A program made the translations under genes and the position numbers. Below the pieces are notes generated by a model. It did not search any database and was not told where the DNA came from. It saw only the letters and a list, made by a program, of their open reading frames with translations. A DNA stretch of 64,000 nucleotides from Ramlibacter tataouinensis (lineage in GTDB: Bacteria > Pseudomonadota > Gammaproteobacteria > Burkholderiales > Burkholderiaceae_C): NCBI RefSeq assembly GCF_027941915.1, contig NZ_CP116009.1:868001-932000 (forward strand). The letters run 5' to 3'. Below, one piece after another: positions 12,829 through 25,386 of the stretch. Numbering within the stretch: position 1 is the stretch's first letter; each line of letters starts with the position of its first letter.

Positions 12829-13952
12829 GCCACCCCTTCGTGCGCCCAGCCGGCCTCGCACCAGGCCGCCAGCAGTTGCAGGGCTTCGTCGCTGGCGCGC
12901 GCCAGCTCGGCCGGCCCCAGCTGGCGCTCGTCGGCCAGTCTGCGCATCAGCCGCGCGTCGGGCCCCGAGGCGTGCCAGCTCTCGCCGTTGATGAACAGGT
13001 GGCGGCCGTCGTACAGCATGCGGGTGCGGCGATCCAGCCGCAGCGAGCGCCAGGCGCGCGGCGCCGCACCGGCGTCGAACCAGACGTCGGGCTTGGGCTC
13101 GCTCAGGTACTCGCCCAGCGCGCGCGGCAGCGCCTGCGGGTCCTTCAGCGCAGCGCGCAGCGCTTCCTGGGCGAAGCGCTGCAGTTCGGCCGGGACCTCG
13201 CCGGCCGCGCGCACGGCACTCTGGCCGGGATCGCGGTAGACCGTCTCGCCGGTGCGCCCCGCCTCCTCGTCGGCCAGACGCAGCAGCAGCTCGCGCGCCA
13301 GCTCGGCGCGCTGCGGCGAGCGAAAGCCGATCGAGTACGTCTGGCACTCGCCCTCGGCGATGCCGTCGTGCGCGTAGCGCGGCGGCAGGTACAGCATGTC
13401 GCCGGGCTCCAGCAGGTACTCTTCCTCCGGCTCGAACGCGGCCAGGATCTTCAGCGGCACGCCGGGCTGCAGCGAGAAGTCCTTCTGCCGGCCAATGCGC
13501 CAGCGCCGCCGGCCCTGGGCCTGCAGCAGGAACACGTCGTAGCTGTCGAAGTGCGGGCCGACGCCGCCACCGTCGCTGGCGTAGCTGATCATCAGGTCAT
13601 CCAGCCGCGCCTGCGGCACGAAGCGGAACCGTTGCAGCAGCTCGTGCGCGGCATCGAGGTGCAAGTCGACGCCCTGCACCAGTAGCGTCCAGCCGGGGCG
13701 CGACAGCGGCGGCAGGGCGCGGCGCGTGAAAGGGCCGCGGCGCAGGCTCCAGCCACCGCCGCCGCGCTGTTCCACCACCCGCGACTCCACGTCTTCGCGC
13801 GCGGCGAGGGCAAACAGTTCGTTGCGCGCCAGCAGCGGGCGGAAGTCCGGCACCGCGCCGCGCACCAGCAGCGGCTTGCGCTGCCAGTGGCGCTTCATGA
13901 ACTGGCGGGGGGAGAGGCTGCCGAGCAGCGGCGTGGAAAGGTGGACGTCCAT
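12825..13952 (-). CDS. roxA: JmjC/cupin oxygenase, probable ribosomal protein L16 arginine hydroxylase
   Basis: The 375-residue protein resembles YcfD/RoxA, an Fe(II)/2-oxoglutarate oxygenase that hydroxylates an arginine of L16. The N-terminus LGSLSPRQFMKRHWQRKPLL is characteristic. The iron site is HFDSYDVF (His-x-Asp) plus a distal His in LPPRYAHDGIAEGE. The C-terminal part forms the dimer and wing region. Length agrees with the E. coli protein (about 373). The ATG at 13952 has a weak ribosome site. The gene is divergent from the FKBP gene, only 33 bases away, and coupled to a downstream hypothetical gene. Confidence 0.82.
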   Translation of the reverse strand: MDVHLSTPLLGSLSPRQFMKRHWQRKPLLVRGAVPDFRPLLARNELFALAAREDVESRVVEQRGGGGWSLRRGPFTRRALPPLSRPGWTLLVQGVDLHLDAAHELLQRFRFVPQARLDDLMISYASDGGGVGPHFDSYDVFLLQAQGRRRWRIGRQKDFSLQPGVPLKILAAFEPEEEYLLEPGDMLYLPPRYAHDGIAEGECQTYSIGFRSPQRAELARELLLRLADEEAGRTGETVYRDPGQSAVRAAGEVPAELQRFAQEALRAALKDPQALPRALGEYLSEPKPDVWFDAGAAPRAWRSLRLDRRTRMLYDGRHLFINGESWHASGPDARLMRRLADERQLGPAELARASDEALQLLAAWCEAGWAHEGVA

Positions 13953-13985
13953 CAGGTCAGGCGAGAGCTGCGAGAATTCTCGCCC

Positions 13986-14480
13986 ATGCAAGTCACCCCG
14001 CAATGCGTCGTCGCGCTGACCTGGACGCTCAAGGACACCTTGGGCGACGAACTGGACGTGCTGTCCGAGCCGGTGGAGTTCCTGGTGGGCGGCGACGACC
14101 TGCTGGCGCGCATCGAGGAGGCGCTGCAAGGCCACGACCCGGGCGACCGGCTCGACCTGCACCTGGAGCCGGAAGACGCCTTCGGCGACTACGACGACCA
14201 GCTGGTGTTCCTGGAGGCGCGCGCCCTGTTCCCCGCCGAACTGGAGGAAGGCATGACCTTCGAGGGCCTGCCGCCCGGCACCAACCCGCAGGCGCCGCGC
14301 GACCGGCTCTTTACCGTCACCGAGATCTACCCCGAGCACGTGGTGCTCGACGGCAACCACCCGCTGGCCGGCATCGCGCTGCGCCTGCACCTGAAGGTGG
14401 AGGGCGTGCGCGAGGCGACCGAGGAGGAGATCGGCCGCGGATCGGCGGGAACGGGCTTCTTCCGCGTGCAGGGCGCCTGA
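13986..14480 (+). CDS. FKBP-type peptidyl-prolyl isomerase (SlyD-like)
   Basis: The 164-residue protein is an FKBP-type proline isomerase/chaperone of the SlyD/FkpB group. The N-terminal FKBP strands (VVALTWTLKDTLGDELDVL), the IF-domain region (LEPEDAFGDYDDQLVF) and the signature VVLDGNHPLAGIALRLHL are all present. SlyD's His/Cys-rich metal-binding tail is missing; the C-terminus ends ATEEEIGRGSAGTGFFRVQGA. It is probably cytosolic, as no signal peptide is seen. It is transcribed divergently from the L16-hydroxylase-like gene. Confidence 0.85.
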   Translation: MQVTPQCVVALTWTLKDTLGDELDVLSEPVEFLVGGDDLLARIEEALQGHDPGDRLDLHLEPEDAFGDYDDQLVFLEARALFPAELEEGMTFEGLPPGTNPQAPRDRLFTVTEIYPEHVVLDGNHPLAGIALRLHLKVEGVREATEEEIGRGSAGTGFFRVQGA

Positions 14481-14538
14481 CCGTCACGCCCGTGTCGGGG
14501 CGGGCTCGACCCGCCGCCCCGCCCGATCCCGACGGGCT

Positions 14539-15096
14539 TTACGACCGGTAGATCACCCCGTTTTCCACGCGCACGCGGTCGCCCACCCGCAGGTCGCCCA
14601 GCGCGCCGACTTCGTAGGTTCGCCATTGGCCCTGGTCGGTCTGCACCGTGACGCGGTAGGCCGGCCCGGCCGCGCCGGCGGCCGCGGTGTTCTCCTGCCG
14701 CTGGCCCATCTGGTTGCCGATGACCGCGCCGGCCGCGCCGCCCAGCACCGTGGCGGCGCTGCGGTTGTCGCCGGAATTGATGTGCTTGCCGGCCACGTTG
14801 CCGACCACGGCACCGATGATGCCGCCCACCACCGCGTTGCGCGCGCTGGGGTTGGTGGCGCTGGTGGCACCCATCTGCACCGTCTGGATGTCGGTCACGC
14901 GACCCCACTCGGTGCCTTGCGGCACCGTCTGCGCCGTGGTCGCGCCCGGGTAGGTGGTGCTGGGCGCCGTGCTCACGCCCGGATAGACCGGCGTGCTGGG
15001 ATAGGTGGCGACCGGCTGCGTCGGGTTGGTGCCGCAGGCGGCCAGTCCGGCCGCGACGACGGTCGCGCCGGCCAGGGTGAAGAAGCGGTTGCGCAT
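14539..15096 (-). CDS. glycine-zipper 2TM-domain outer membrane lipoprotein (SlyB/17-kDa antigen-like)
   Basis: The 185-residue protein has a lipoprotein signal ending LAAC (Cys21), a Tyr/Pro/Thr-rich linker and then a glycine zipper, VVGGIIGAVVGNVAGKHI and VLGGAAGAVIGNQMGQR, typical of SlyB/Rickettsia 17-kDa antigen proteins. A C-terminal beta segment (YRVTVQTDQGQWRTYEVGAL, then LRVGDRVRVENGVIYR) resembles the SlyB tail. AGGAG sits seven bases before the ATG at 15096. It probably supports envelope integrity; the exact role is unknown. The 58-base gap to the convergent FKBP gene has GC-rich inverted repeats that could terminate both. Confidence 0.82.
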   Translation of the reverse strand: MRNRFFTLAGATVVAAGLAACGTNPTQPVATYPSTPVYPGVSTAPSTTYPGATTAQTVPQGTEWGRVTDIQTVQMGATSATNPSARNAVVGGIIGAVVGNVAGKHINSGDNRSAATVLGGAAGAVIGNQMGQRQENTAAAGAAGPAYRVTVQTDQGQWRTYEVGALGDLRVGDRVRVENGVIYRS

Positions 15097-15320
15097 GGAA
15101 CTCTCCTGGTGATGCAGACTTGGCGCAGCCGAGGCGCGCCCCGTGCTTTTCATTACAAGCAGTCCGGCGCCCCGCCGGCCGCCGCCGTTGCCGCGCCTGG
15201 CTGTAGGAAGCCGCGGGAGAGGCTGTAGGAGCTCGTCCGTCATGCCGGCGGAACCCACCCGAGTCGGGTCCCGGCGACCGCCGGAACCCGGGCGTGCGTG
15301 GCGCCGCCGGGCGCCCAGGC

Positions 15321-15767
15321 TCAACCCTTGCCGGTCGAGCCGTAGCCGTTTTCGCCGCGCTGGGTGGCGGGAAACTCGTCGACCACGTTGAACTGCGCCT
15401 GCACCACGGGCACCACCACCAGCTGCGCCAGCCGCTCCATCGGCTGCAGCGTGAACGGCGTGCCGCTGCGGTTCCAGCAGCTGACCATCAGCTGGCCCTG
15501 GTAGTCGCTGTCGATCAGGCCGACCAGGTTGCCCAGCACGATGCCGTGCTTGTGGCCGAGCCCCGAGCGCGGCAGGATCAGGGCGGCATGGCCCGGATCC
15601 TTCAGCCAGATCGCGATGCCGGTGGGCACCAGCTTCCAGTCGTTGGGTGCCAGCTCGAGCGGCTGCTCGATGCAGGCGCGCAGGTCCAGGCCGGCACTGC
15701 CGGGCGTGGCATAGGTGGGCAACTGGTCCGCCATGCGCGGATCCAGGATCTTGACGTCGACTTTCAT
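15321..15767 (-). CDS. dut: dUTP diphosphatase
   Basis: The 148-residue enzyme hydrolyses dUTP to dUMP and PPi, keeping uracil out of DNA. All five trimeric-dUTPase motifs are visible: [11 protein letters not shown] (I), [11 protein letters not shown] (II), [11 protein letters not shown] (III), [11 protein letters not shown] (IV) and [12 protein letters not shown] (V). The ATG at 15767 overlaps the coaBC stop as ATGA, the usual coaBC-dut arrangement. The gap to the next upstream lipoprotein gene (15097-15320) is noncoding and rich in GC palindromes. Confidence 0.95.
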   Translation of the reverse strand: MKVDVKILDPRMADQLPTYATPGSAGLDLRACIEQPLELAPNDWKLVPTGIAIWLKDPGHAALILPRSGLGHKHGIVLGNLVGLIDSDYQGQLMVSCWNRSGTPFTLQPMERLAQLVVVPVVQAQFNVVDEFPATQRGENGYGSTGKG

Positions 15768-16990
15768 GCGGGAAGGTTGCCGGGCAGCCGGCGTGCGATT
15801 TCGGCGATCAGCATTCGGGCCAGCTGCAGCTTGGGCGCGCGCGGCAGTTCCTGCTCGCCGTGCTCGTCCACCAGCAGCAACTGGTTGTCGTCCTGACCGA
15901 AGGTGAGCGGGCCGATGTTGCCGGCCAGCAGCGGAATGCCCTTGCGGGCGCGCTTGGCGCGCGCATGGGCCAGCAGGTCGTGGCTCTCGGCGGCGAAGCC
16001 GACGCAGAACAGCGCGCCGCTGCGCGCCCGCTCGCCCTGCGCCACGGTCTGCAGGATGTCGGGGTTCTCGGTGAACGCCAGCACCGGCGCCTGGCCGGAG
16101 CCGTCCTTCTTGATCTTCTCGCCGGCTTCGCTGGCCGGGCGCCAGTCGGCCACCGCGGCGGTGGCCACGAAGACGTCGGCCTCGGGCACGGCGGCCAGCG
16201 TGGCCTGCAGCATCTGGCGCGCCGAGGTCACGTCCACCCGCTGCACGCCGCGCGGCGTGGACAGGTGCACCGGGCCGGCCACCAGCGTGACCTGAGCGCC
16301 GGCCTCGCGCGCCGCCCGCGCGATGGCGAAGCCCATCTTGCCGGACGAGTGGTTGGTGATGCCGCGGATCGGGTCCATGGCTTCGAAGGTGGGGCCGGCC
16401 GTGACCACCACCCGCTGGCCGCGCAAGGGCTTGGGCTGCAGGAAGGCGGTGATGTCCTCCAGCAGCTCGGCCGCCTCCAGCATGCGGCCGTCGCCGGTCT
16501 CGCCGCAGGCCTGGTCGCCGCTGCCCACCCCCAGCACCGTGGCGCCGTCCTGCGCCACCTGGGCCAGGTTGCGCCGGGTGGCCGGGTGGGCCCACATCTC
16601 GCGGTTCATGGCCGGCGCCAGCAGCAGCGGCACGCGGCCGATCGGGCGTGCCAGGCACATCAGGCTGAGCAGCTCGTCGGCCCGTCCCAGCGCCAGCTTG
16701 GCGATGAAATCGGCGCTGCACGGCGCGACCACGATCGCATCGGCCTCGCGCGACAGGTTGATGTGGGCCATGTTGTTGGCCTCGCGCCCGTCCCACTGCG
16801 AGGTGTAGACCGGCTGGCCGGACAGGGCCTGCATCGTCACCGGGGTGATGAATTGCGCGGCGGCTTCGGTCATCACCACCTGCACGGCGGCGCCTTCCTT
16901 GACCAGCGCCCGGCACAGTTCGGCCGCCTTGTAGCAGGCGATGCCGCCGGTCAGTCCGAGCACGAGTCGCTTGCCCTGCAGGTCGTTCAT
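15764..16990 (-). CDS. coaBC: bifunctional phosphopantothenoylcysteine decarboxylase / phosphopantothenate-cysteine ligase
   Basis: The 408-residue fusion makes 4'-phosphopantetheine for coenzyme A. The flavin-dependent CoaC half has [15 protein letters not shown], the catalytic His76 in NNMAHINLS, the PAMNREMW segment and the active-site Cys162 in [10 protein letters not shown]. The CoaB half starts near residue 190 ([19 protein letters not shown]), with [12 protein letters not shown] and the Lys-rich EKIKKDG loop. It is transcribed leftward, coupled to dut, and divergent from pyrG. Confidence 0.95.
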   Translation of the reverse strand: MNDLQGKRLVLGLTGGIACYKAAELCRALVKEGAAVQVVMTEAAAQFITPVTMQALSGQPVYTSQWDGREANNMAHINLSREADAIVVAPCSADFIAKLALGRADELLSLMCLARPIGRVPLLLAPAMNREMWAHPATRRNLAQVAQDGATVLGVGSGDQACGETGDGRMLEAAELLEDITAFLQPKPLRGQRVVVTAGPTFEAMDPIRGITNHSSGKMGFAIARAAREAGAQVTLVAGPVHLSTPRGVQRVDVTSARQMLQATLAAVPEADVFVATAAVADWRPASEAGEKIKKDGSGQAPVLAFTENPDILQTVAQGERARSGALFCVGFAAESHDLLAHARAKRARKGIPLLAGNIGPLTFGQDDNQLLLVDEHGEQELPRAPKLQLARMLIAEIARRLPGNLPA

Positions 16991-17018
16991 GGCGCGAGTG
17001 TAAGCGGCGGCCCTTCCC

Positions 17019-18750
<1,732 letters not shown>

Positions 18751-18751
<1 letters not shown>

Positions 18752-18786
18752 TGAAATGCGCATGCAAGTTGACGCGCAGGAGCTGA
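18751..18786 (+). other. possible 11-codon coupling ORF between pyrG and kdsA
   Basis: ATG at 18751 overlaps the pyrG stop (TGATG). The frame encodes [11 protein letters not shown] and stops at 18786, one base before the kdsA ATG, so it spans the kdsA AGGAG site. It may relay ribosomes from pyrG to kdsA. It could also be chance; nothing shows that it is translated. Confidence 0.25.
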
Positions 18787-18787
18787 A

Positions 18788-19645
<858 letters not shown>

Positions 19646-19664
19646 GCGCCCAGGAAGAAGACCC

Positions 19665-19970
19665 ATGCCCGCGTCCTACGTCATCGTCGACATGAACATC
19701 TCCGACCCGGAGCGCTACAAGGAATACATGGCGCGCGCGCCGGAAGCGGTGAAGGCTTTCGGCGGCGAGTACCTGGTGCGCGGCGGCCGCCACGAAACCA
19801 TGGAAGGCAACTGGAAGCCGGGCCGCATCGCCATGCTGCGCTTTCCCAGCTACGAGCAGGCCAAGGCCTTCTACGACGGCGAGCAGTACACCCAGGCCCG
19901 CGCCATGCGCGCCGGCGCCACCGCGTTCTTCAACATGGTGCTGGTCGAAGGCGTCGCCGCGCCGGTCTGA
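19665..19970 (+). CDS. DUF1330 family protein
   Basis: The 101-residue protein has the dimeric alpha/beta barrel pattern of DUF1330: SYVIVDMNISDPERYKEYMA at the N-terminus, then FGGEYLVRGGRHETMEGNW and the hallmark RIAMLRFPSYEQAKAFYDGEQY. The biochemical role of the family is unknown. It lies 19 bases after kdsA and 33 before eno, so it is probably co-transcribed with them. AGGAAGA precedes the ATG. Confidence 0.88.
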   Translation: MPASYVIVDMNISDPERYKEYMARAPEAVKAFGGEYLVRGGRHETMEGNWKPGRIAMLRFPSYEQAKAFYDGEQYTQARAMRAGATAFFNMVLVEGVAAPV

Positions 19971-21287
<1,317 letters not shown>

Positions 21288-21314
21288 CGCCCCGCGCGCC
21301 AGCGGACCACGGCC

Positions 21315-21596
21315 ATGTCCTCCCGCCTCGTCCCCGCCCTGCTGCTTGCGCTGCTGGCCATCGTGCACGCGCAACTGTGGTTCGGGCGGGGCAGCGTGGG
21401 CAGCGTCGGCGAGATGCAGCGCAGGCTGCAGCAGCAGAAGGCCGCCAACGCCCAGGCCCAGCAGGCCAACGAGCGGCTGGCGGCCGAGGTGCGCGACCTG
21501 CAGGAAGGCCTGCAGATGGTCGAGGAGAAGGCGCGCGCCGAACTGGGCATGGTCCGGCCCAACGAAATCTTCGTCAACGTCGTGGCACCCAAGTAG
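21315..21596 (+). CDS. ftsB: cell division protein FtsB
   Basis: The 93-residue bitopic membrane protein links FtsL and FtsQ in the divisome. One N-terminal transmembrane helix (LVPALLLALLAIVHAQLWF) leads into a periplasmic coiled coil with heptad Leu/Ala and many Gln/Glu residues (residues about 32-72). The tail EKARAELGMVRPNEIFV is the usual FtsB C-terminal motif. It follows eno by 27 bases, its classical position. Confidence 0.92.
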   Translation: MSSRLVPALLLALLAIVHAQLWFGRGSVGSVGEMQRRLQQQKAANAQAQQANERLAAEVRDLQEGLQMVEEKARAELGMVRPNEIFVNVVAPK

Positions 21597-21645
21597 GGCT
21601 GCGCGGCCTGGAGAGTGGCCGCCGCACGGCGCGGCGGGCGAGCTG

Positions 21646-22254
21646 ATGCCCGAATTCCTGTTCCTGTCCGCGTTCGACCTGGGCGGCTCGCCGGTGACCT
21701 GGCTCGAGCTGGTGGCGGTGGTGCTGTCGCTCGCCATGGTGGGCTTCAACATCCGCGAGATCCACTGGGGGTGGCCGCTGGCCATCGGCGCCTCGCTGCT
21801 GTACTTCCTGCTGTTCTGGCGCCACCGCCTGTACGGCGAGGCCTGGCTGCAGATCGTGTTCGCCGTGGTCGGGCTGTGGGGCTGGCTGCAGTGGCTGCGC
21901 GGCAAGGGGCGCGACGGCGCGCCGCTGCGGGTGCACCGGCTCAGCCCCGCCGGCTGGGCCGTCTCGCTGCTCGCCCTGGCGATCGCCTGGCCGGCCCTCG
22001 GCTGGGTGCTGAGGTCCTGGACCGACACCGACGTGCCCTGGTGGGACGCCTTCCCGACCTCGCTCAGCCTGGTCGGCCAGGTGCTGCTGGGTCGCAAGCT
22101 GCTGGAGAACTGGCTGGCCTGGATCGTGGTCAACGCGGTCAGCGTGGCGCTGTTCGCCTACAAGTCGCTGTGGCTGACCGCGGGCCTGTACGTGGTCTTC
22201 ATCCTGCTGAGCATCGTCGGCTGGCGGGCCTGGCGGGCGCGGGTGGCGGCATGA
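21646..22254 (+). CDS. pnuC: nicotinamide riboside/mononucleotide transporter PnuC
   Basis: The 202-residue membrane protein has about seven hydrophobic segments. The family signatures are WLELVAVVLSLAMVGFNIRE near the N-terminus and LENWLAWIVVNAVSVALFAY near residue 155, the pyridine-nucleoside binding region of PnuC. It probably imports nicotinamide riboside by facilitated diffusion, trapped by phosphorylation. Its stop overlaps the next gene (ATGA), a NadR-like kinase, which supports this role. The ATG at 21646 is preceded only by a weak site. Confidence 0.88.
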   Translation: MPEFLFLSAFDLGGSPVTWLELVAVVLSLAMVGFNIREIHWGWPLAIGASLLYFLLFWRHRLYGEAWLQIVFAVVGLWGWLQWLRGKGRDGAPLRVHRLSPAGWAVSLLALAIAWPALGWVLRSWTDTDVPWWDAFPTSLSLVGQVLLGRKLLENWLAWIVVNAVSVALFAYKSLWLTAGLYVVFILLSIVGWRAWRARVAA

Positions 22255-22871
22255 AGATCGCGTTGCTGGGCGCCGAGAGCACCGGCAAGACGGACCTGTC
22301 GTTGCGCATGGCCGCTGCCCTGCGCGCCCGTGGGCACCGCGTCGCCGTCGTGCCCGAGGTGCTGCGCGAATGGTGCGTGCGCGAAGGCCGCACGCCGCGC
22401 CCCGAGGAGCAGTTGCCGATCGCCCGGGAGCAGGAGCAGCGCGTCGACGCCGCGGCAATGGCGGCGGACATCGTGATCGCCGACACCACGGCGCTGATGG
22501 TGGCGGTCTACAGCGCCATGCTGTTCGACGACGGCACCCTGTACCGCTTCGCGCTGGAGCGCCAGCGCGGCTACGGCCTCACGCTGGTCACCGGCCTGGA
22601 CCTGCCCTGGGTGGCCGACGGCCTGCAGCGTGACGGCCCGCACGTGCGCGAGCCGGTCGATGCGCTGGTGCGCGAGGGCCTGCACAAGGCCGGCGTGCCG
22701 TACCGAGTGGTCTACGGCAGCGGGGAGGAGCGCACGCGCAATGCGCTGGCGCCGGTGCTGGCCGCGCTGGGCCAGCCGCCGGCGAACAGCGCGCCGGTTC
22801 GCTGGAAATGGGTCTGCGACACCTGCAGCGACCCCGACTGCGAGCACCGGCTGTTCAAGCTGGGGGGCTGA
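22251..22871 (+). CDS. NadR-type nicotinamide riboside kinase-like ATPase
   Basis: The 206-residue protein has a Walker A motif GAESTGKTDL at the N-terminus and resembles the ribosylnicotinamide kinase domain of NadR. EVLREWCVREGRTPRPEEQ and VIADTTALMVAVYSAMLFDD are typical substrate and Walker B-like regions. No N-terminal HTH or adenylyltransferase domain is present. A C-terminal Cys/His cluster, CDTCSDPDCEHRLF, is unusual and could bind zinc. Translational coupling to pnuC suggests trapping of imported nicotinamide riboside as NMN. Confidence 0.82.
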   Translation: MKIALLGAESTGKTDLSLRMAAALRARGHRVAVVPEVLREWCVREGRTPRPEEQLPIAREQEQRVDAAAMAADIVIADTTALMVAVYSAMLFDDGTLYRFALERQRGYGLTLVTGLDLPWVADGLQRDGPHVREPVDALVREGLHKAGVPYRVVYGSGEERTRNALAPVLAALGQPPANSAPVRWKWVCDTCSDPDCEHRLFKLGG

Positions 22872-22874
22872 CCC

Positions 22875-23852
22875 TCACTGCACCACCGAGGTCACCGGCG
22901 GCTGGTCGCCGGGACTCGCGAACAGCTGCGCGGCGTCCACCGCATCGAAGCGGTACTGCTGCCCGCAGAAATCGCAGCCGACCTCGATGCCGCCCTGCTC
23001 CTCGACGATGCTGTCAGCCTCCTGCCGGCCCAGGCTGCGGATCATGTTGGCCACCCGGTCGCGGCTGCAGGTGCAGGCGAAGTGCGGCACCTGCGCCGGG
23101 AAACGCATCATCCGCTCCTCCCAGAACAGCCGGCGCAGGACCGTGTCCGCATCGAGCTCCAGCAGCTCGTCGCGCTTGAGGCTGGCGGCCAGCACCGCGA
23201 TGCGGTTGTAGTGCTCGTTCAGCCCGATCTCGTCCTCGTCCGCCGTGCTCACCAGGGATCCGGCCAGGTTGCCCTCGCCTTCCAGCGGCAGCCGCTGGAT
23301 CAGCAGGCCGGCGGCCACCTTGGCGTCGGCCGCCAGCACCAGGGTGGTGTCGAGCTGCTCCGATTTCAGCATGTAGTGCTGCAGCACGTCGCTGAGCCGC
23401 TCGATCTTCTCGCCGCGGTCGCCGTGCAGCGGCACCACGCCCTGGTAGGGCTGCTGGCCCGGCAGCTTGTCGCGCGGGTCCAGCGTGATGGCGCAGCGGC
23501 CCTTGTTGTGCACGTTCACCAGGTCGGGCAGGCGATCGGCCACCTGCACCTCGCCCAGCACCTTGGCCGTGACGCGCAGGCCCAGGTCATGCTGCACCTC
23601 GGCCACCGCCACCTTGACCGGCCCGTCGCCGAACACCTGCAGCACCAGCGCGCCATTGAACTTGATGTTGGACTGCATCAGCACGCCGGCCGCCGCCATC
23701 TCGCCCAGCAGCTCGGCCACCGGCGGCGGCCAGGCCCCGGTGGTGCTGTTGGCCTGGCGGCGCGCCAGGATCTCGGTCCAGGCGTCGGTCAGGCGCACCA
23801 GCGCACCGCGTACGGGCAGGCCCTCGAAGATGAATTTGTGGAGTTCCGACAT
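22875..23852 (-). CDS. hslO: redox-regulated chaperone Hsp33
   Basis: The 325-residue cytosolic holdase is activated by oxidative unfolding. The N-terminal chaperone domain has IFEGLPVRGALVRL and IKFNGALVLQVFGDGPV. The C-terminal redox switch shows the four zinc cysteines as ACTCSRD (CxC) and GCDFCGQQY (CxxC), with ERMMRFPAQVPHF before them. It is convergent with the NadR-like gene with only three bases between stops, and is followed 34 bases upstream by the carbonic-anhydrase-like gene on the same strand. Confidence 0.94.
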   Translation of the reverse strand: MSELHKFIFEGLPVRGALVRLTDAWTEILARRQANSTTGAWPPPVAELLGEMAAAGVLMQSNIKFNGALVLQVFGDGPVKVAVAEVQHDLGLRVTAKVLGEVQVADRLPDLVNVHNKGRCAITLDPRDKLPGQQPYQGVVPLHGDRGEKIERLSDVLQHYMLKSEQLDTTLVLAADAKVAAGLLIQRLPLEGEGNLAGSLVSTADEDEIGLNEHYNRIAVLAASLKRDELLELDADTVLRRLFWEERMMRFPAQVPHFACTCSRDRVANMIRSLGRQEADSIVEEQGGIEVGCDFCGQQYRFDAVDAAQLFASPGDQPPVTSVVQ

Positions 23853-23886
23853 GCAAAAAGAAGACCCAAACCGCGGCAGATGGCGG

Positions 23887-24411
23887 TCAGCCGATCTTCT
23901 TCAAGCCCCTGGCGAAGCGCCGGCTGTTGGCCACGTAACCCTGCGCATTCAGCGCCAGCTTGGCCGCGGCGGCCTCGTCCAGCGTGCGCACCACCTTGGC
24001 GGGCGCCCCGATGATCAGCGAGTTGTCCGGGAACTCCTTGCCTTCGGTCACGACGCTGCCGGCGCCCACGATGCAGTTGCGGCCGATCTTCGCGCCGTTG
24101 AGCACCACCGCCTGGATGCCGATCAGCGTGTTGTCGCCGACCGTGCAGCCGTGCAGCATGACCTGGTGCCCCACCGTGACGTCGTCGCCGATGCTCAGCG
24201 GCACGCCTTCGTCGGCATGCAGCACGCAGGCGTCCTGGATGTTGGTGCGGTTGCCGATGCGGATGGTTTCCGTGTCGCCGCGGATCACGGTGTTGAACCA
24301 GACGCTGGCGTCGGTGCCGAGTTCGACGGTGCCGATCACCTGTGCGCTGTCGGCGACCCAGGCGCCTTCGCCCAGCCGCGGCGCGGCGCCATCGAGTTCA
24401 TAAAGGGCCAT
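23887..24411 (-). CDS. gamma-carbonic-anhydrase-like hexapeptide-repeat protein
   Basis: The 174-residue protein is a left-handed beta-helix made of hexapeptide repeats (VIGTVELG, IRIGNRTNIQ, VTVGHQVMLHGC, TLIGIQAVVLNGAKIG). Three His residues in VLHADEG and VGHQVMLHG are placed as the zinc ligands of gamma-carbonic anhydrases, and RGDTETIRIGNRTNIQD is the active-site region. Such YrdA/PaaY-like proteins often lack proven anhydrase activity, and some are CoA thioesterases. It starts at ATG 24411, divergent from the DUF455 gene 38 bases away. Confidence 0.87.
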   Translation of the reverse strand: MALYELDGAAPRLGEGAWVADSAQVIGTVELGTDASVWFNTVIRGDTETIRIGNRTNIQDACVLHADEGVPLSIGDDVTVGHQVMLHGCTVGDNTLIGIQAVVLNGAKIGRNCIVGAGSVVTEGKEFPDNSLIIGAPAKVVRTLDEAAAAKLALNAQGYVANSRRFARGLKKIG

Positions 24412-24436
24412 GGAAGGGTTTGAAGTCCTGAAAACC

Positions 24437-24442
24437 TAGAAT
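24437..24442 (+). promoter_or_regulatory. candidate -10 box (TAGAAT) of the DUF455 gene
   Basis: TAGAAT ends only seven bases before the ATG at 24450. If used, transcription would start at or next to the start codon, giving a leaderless mRNA. No ribosome site is seen in between. Confidence 0.4.
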
Positions 24443-24449
24443 TGTAGGG

Positions 24450-25226
24450 ATGCGTACGGCGCGACAAGAGGCCCTGGCTGTGCTGTTGCAGCCGCGGCCG
24501 CAAGACAAGGCGGAGATGGCGCGCGCGCTGCGCGTCGATGGCGATCTCGGCGAGGACGAAGCGCTCGCCGAGCCGCCCGGCCTCCCCGGCCGACCCGCGC
24601 GACCCCGGCTGGTGGCGCCCAGCGAGCTGAAGCAGCGCTCGGTGCACACGCCCGAAGGCCGCGCCGCGCTGGTCCATGCGCTGGCCCACATCGAGCTCAA
24701 CGCCATCGACCTGGCCGCCGACATCGTCTGGCGCTTCGCCGGCATGCCGCCGCTGTTCTACCGCCAGTGGATCGCCATCGCGCAGGAGGAAGCGCTGCAC
24801 TTCCAGATGCTGCGCGAGCACCTGCAATCGCTCGGCCACGACTACGGCGACTTCCCGGCGCACAACGGGCTGTGGGAGATGGCCGAGAAGACGAAGCACG
24901 ACCTGCTGGCACGGCTGGCGCTGGTGCCGCGCACCCTGGAGGCGCGTGGCCTGGATGCCTCGCCGCCCATCCGGGCCAAGCTGATGCAGGCCGGCGACCG
25001 GCGCGGCGCCGCCATCCTGGACATCATCCTGCGCGACGAGATCGGCCATGTCGCCGTGGGCAACCACTGGTACCGCACGCTGTGCACCGGGCGCGGCCTG
25101 GATCCGGTGCCGGCCTATGCGGAACTCGCGGCGCGCTACGGGGCACCTCGCCTGCGCGGGCCCTTCAACCTCGAGGCGCGGCGCTCGGCCGGCTTCGACG
25201 AAGCCGAACTCGCGGCCCTTCGCTAG
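24450..25226 (+). CDS. DUF455 ferritin-like protein
   Basis: The 258-residue protein has a ferritin-like four-helix pattern. Candidate di-iron ligands are spread over LAHIELNAIDLA, IAQEEALHFQML and ILRDEIGHVAVGNHWY, the hallmark of DUF455. Related proteins are annotated as ferritin-like or rhamnosyltransferase-associated; the reaction is unknown. The N-terminal 50 residues are charged and Pro-rich. The start at 24450 follows a TAGAAT box with no room for a normal leader. It is divergent from the carbonic-anhydrase-like gene. The 160 bases after it hold nothing recognisable. Confidence 0.85.
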   Translation: MRTARQEALAVLLQPRPQDKAEMARALRVDGDLGEDEALAEPPGLPGRPARPRLVAPSELKQRSVHTPEGRAALVHALAHIELNAIDLAADIVWRFAGMPPLFYRQWIAIAQEEALHFQMLREHLQSLGHDYGDFPAHNGLWEMAEKTKHDLLARLALVPRTLEARGLDASPPIRAKLMQAGDRRGAAILDIILRDEIGHVAVGNHWYRTLCTGRGLDPVPAYAELAARYGAPRLRGPFNLEARRSAGFDEAELAALR

Positions 25227-25386
25227 CGTCTCGCCCGCTGCATCACCGGCGATGGCCACGGGGACGTTGCGCCGCTGCCCCAGCCGCAGGCGGGCGCCGG
25301 CCGGGCGTGCCAGTCCCGATTCACGGCCGCGCCGTTCCGCAGTACAAGGCCTCATCCGTGAGTCCTTGCAAGAAAGGGGGCCGGCG

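Noticed and set aside
12334..13347. Longer frame that would extend the 12334 hypothetical gene to 13347
   Set aside because: The part above 12828 overlaps the cupin gene in another frame and is shadow sequence; the GTGA overlap gives a natural start.
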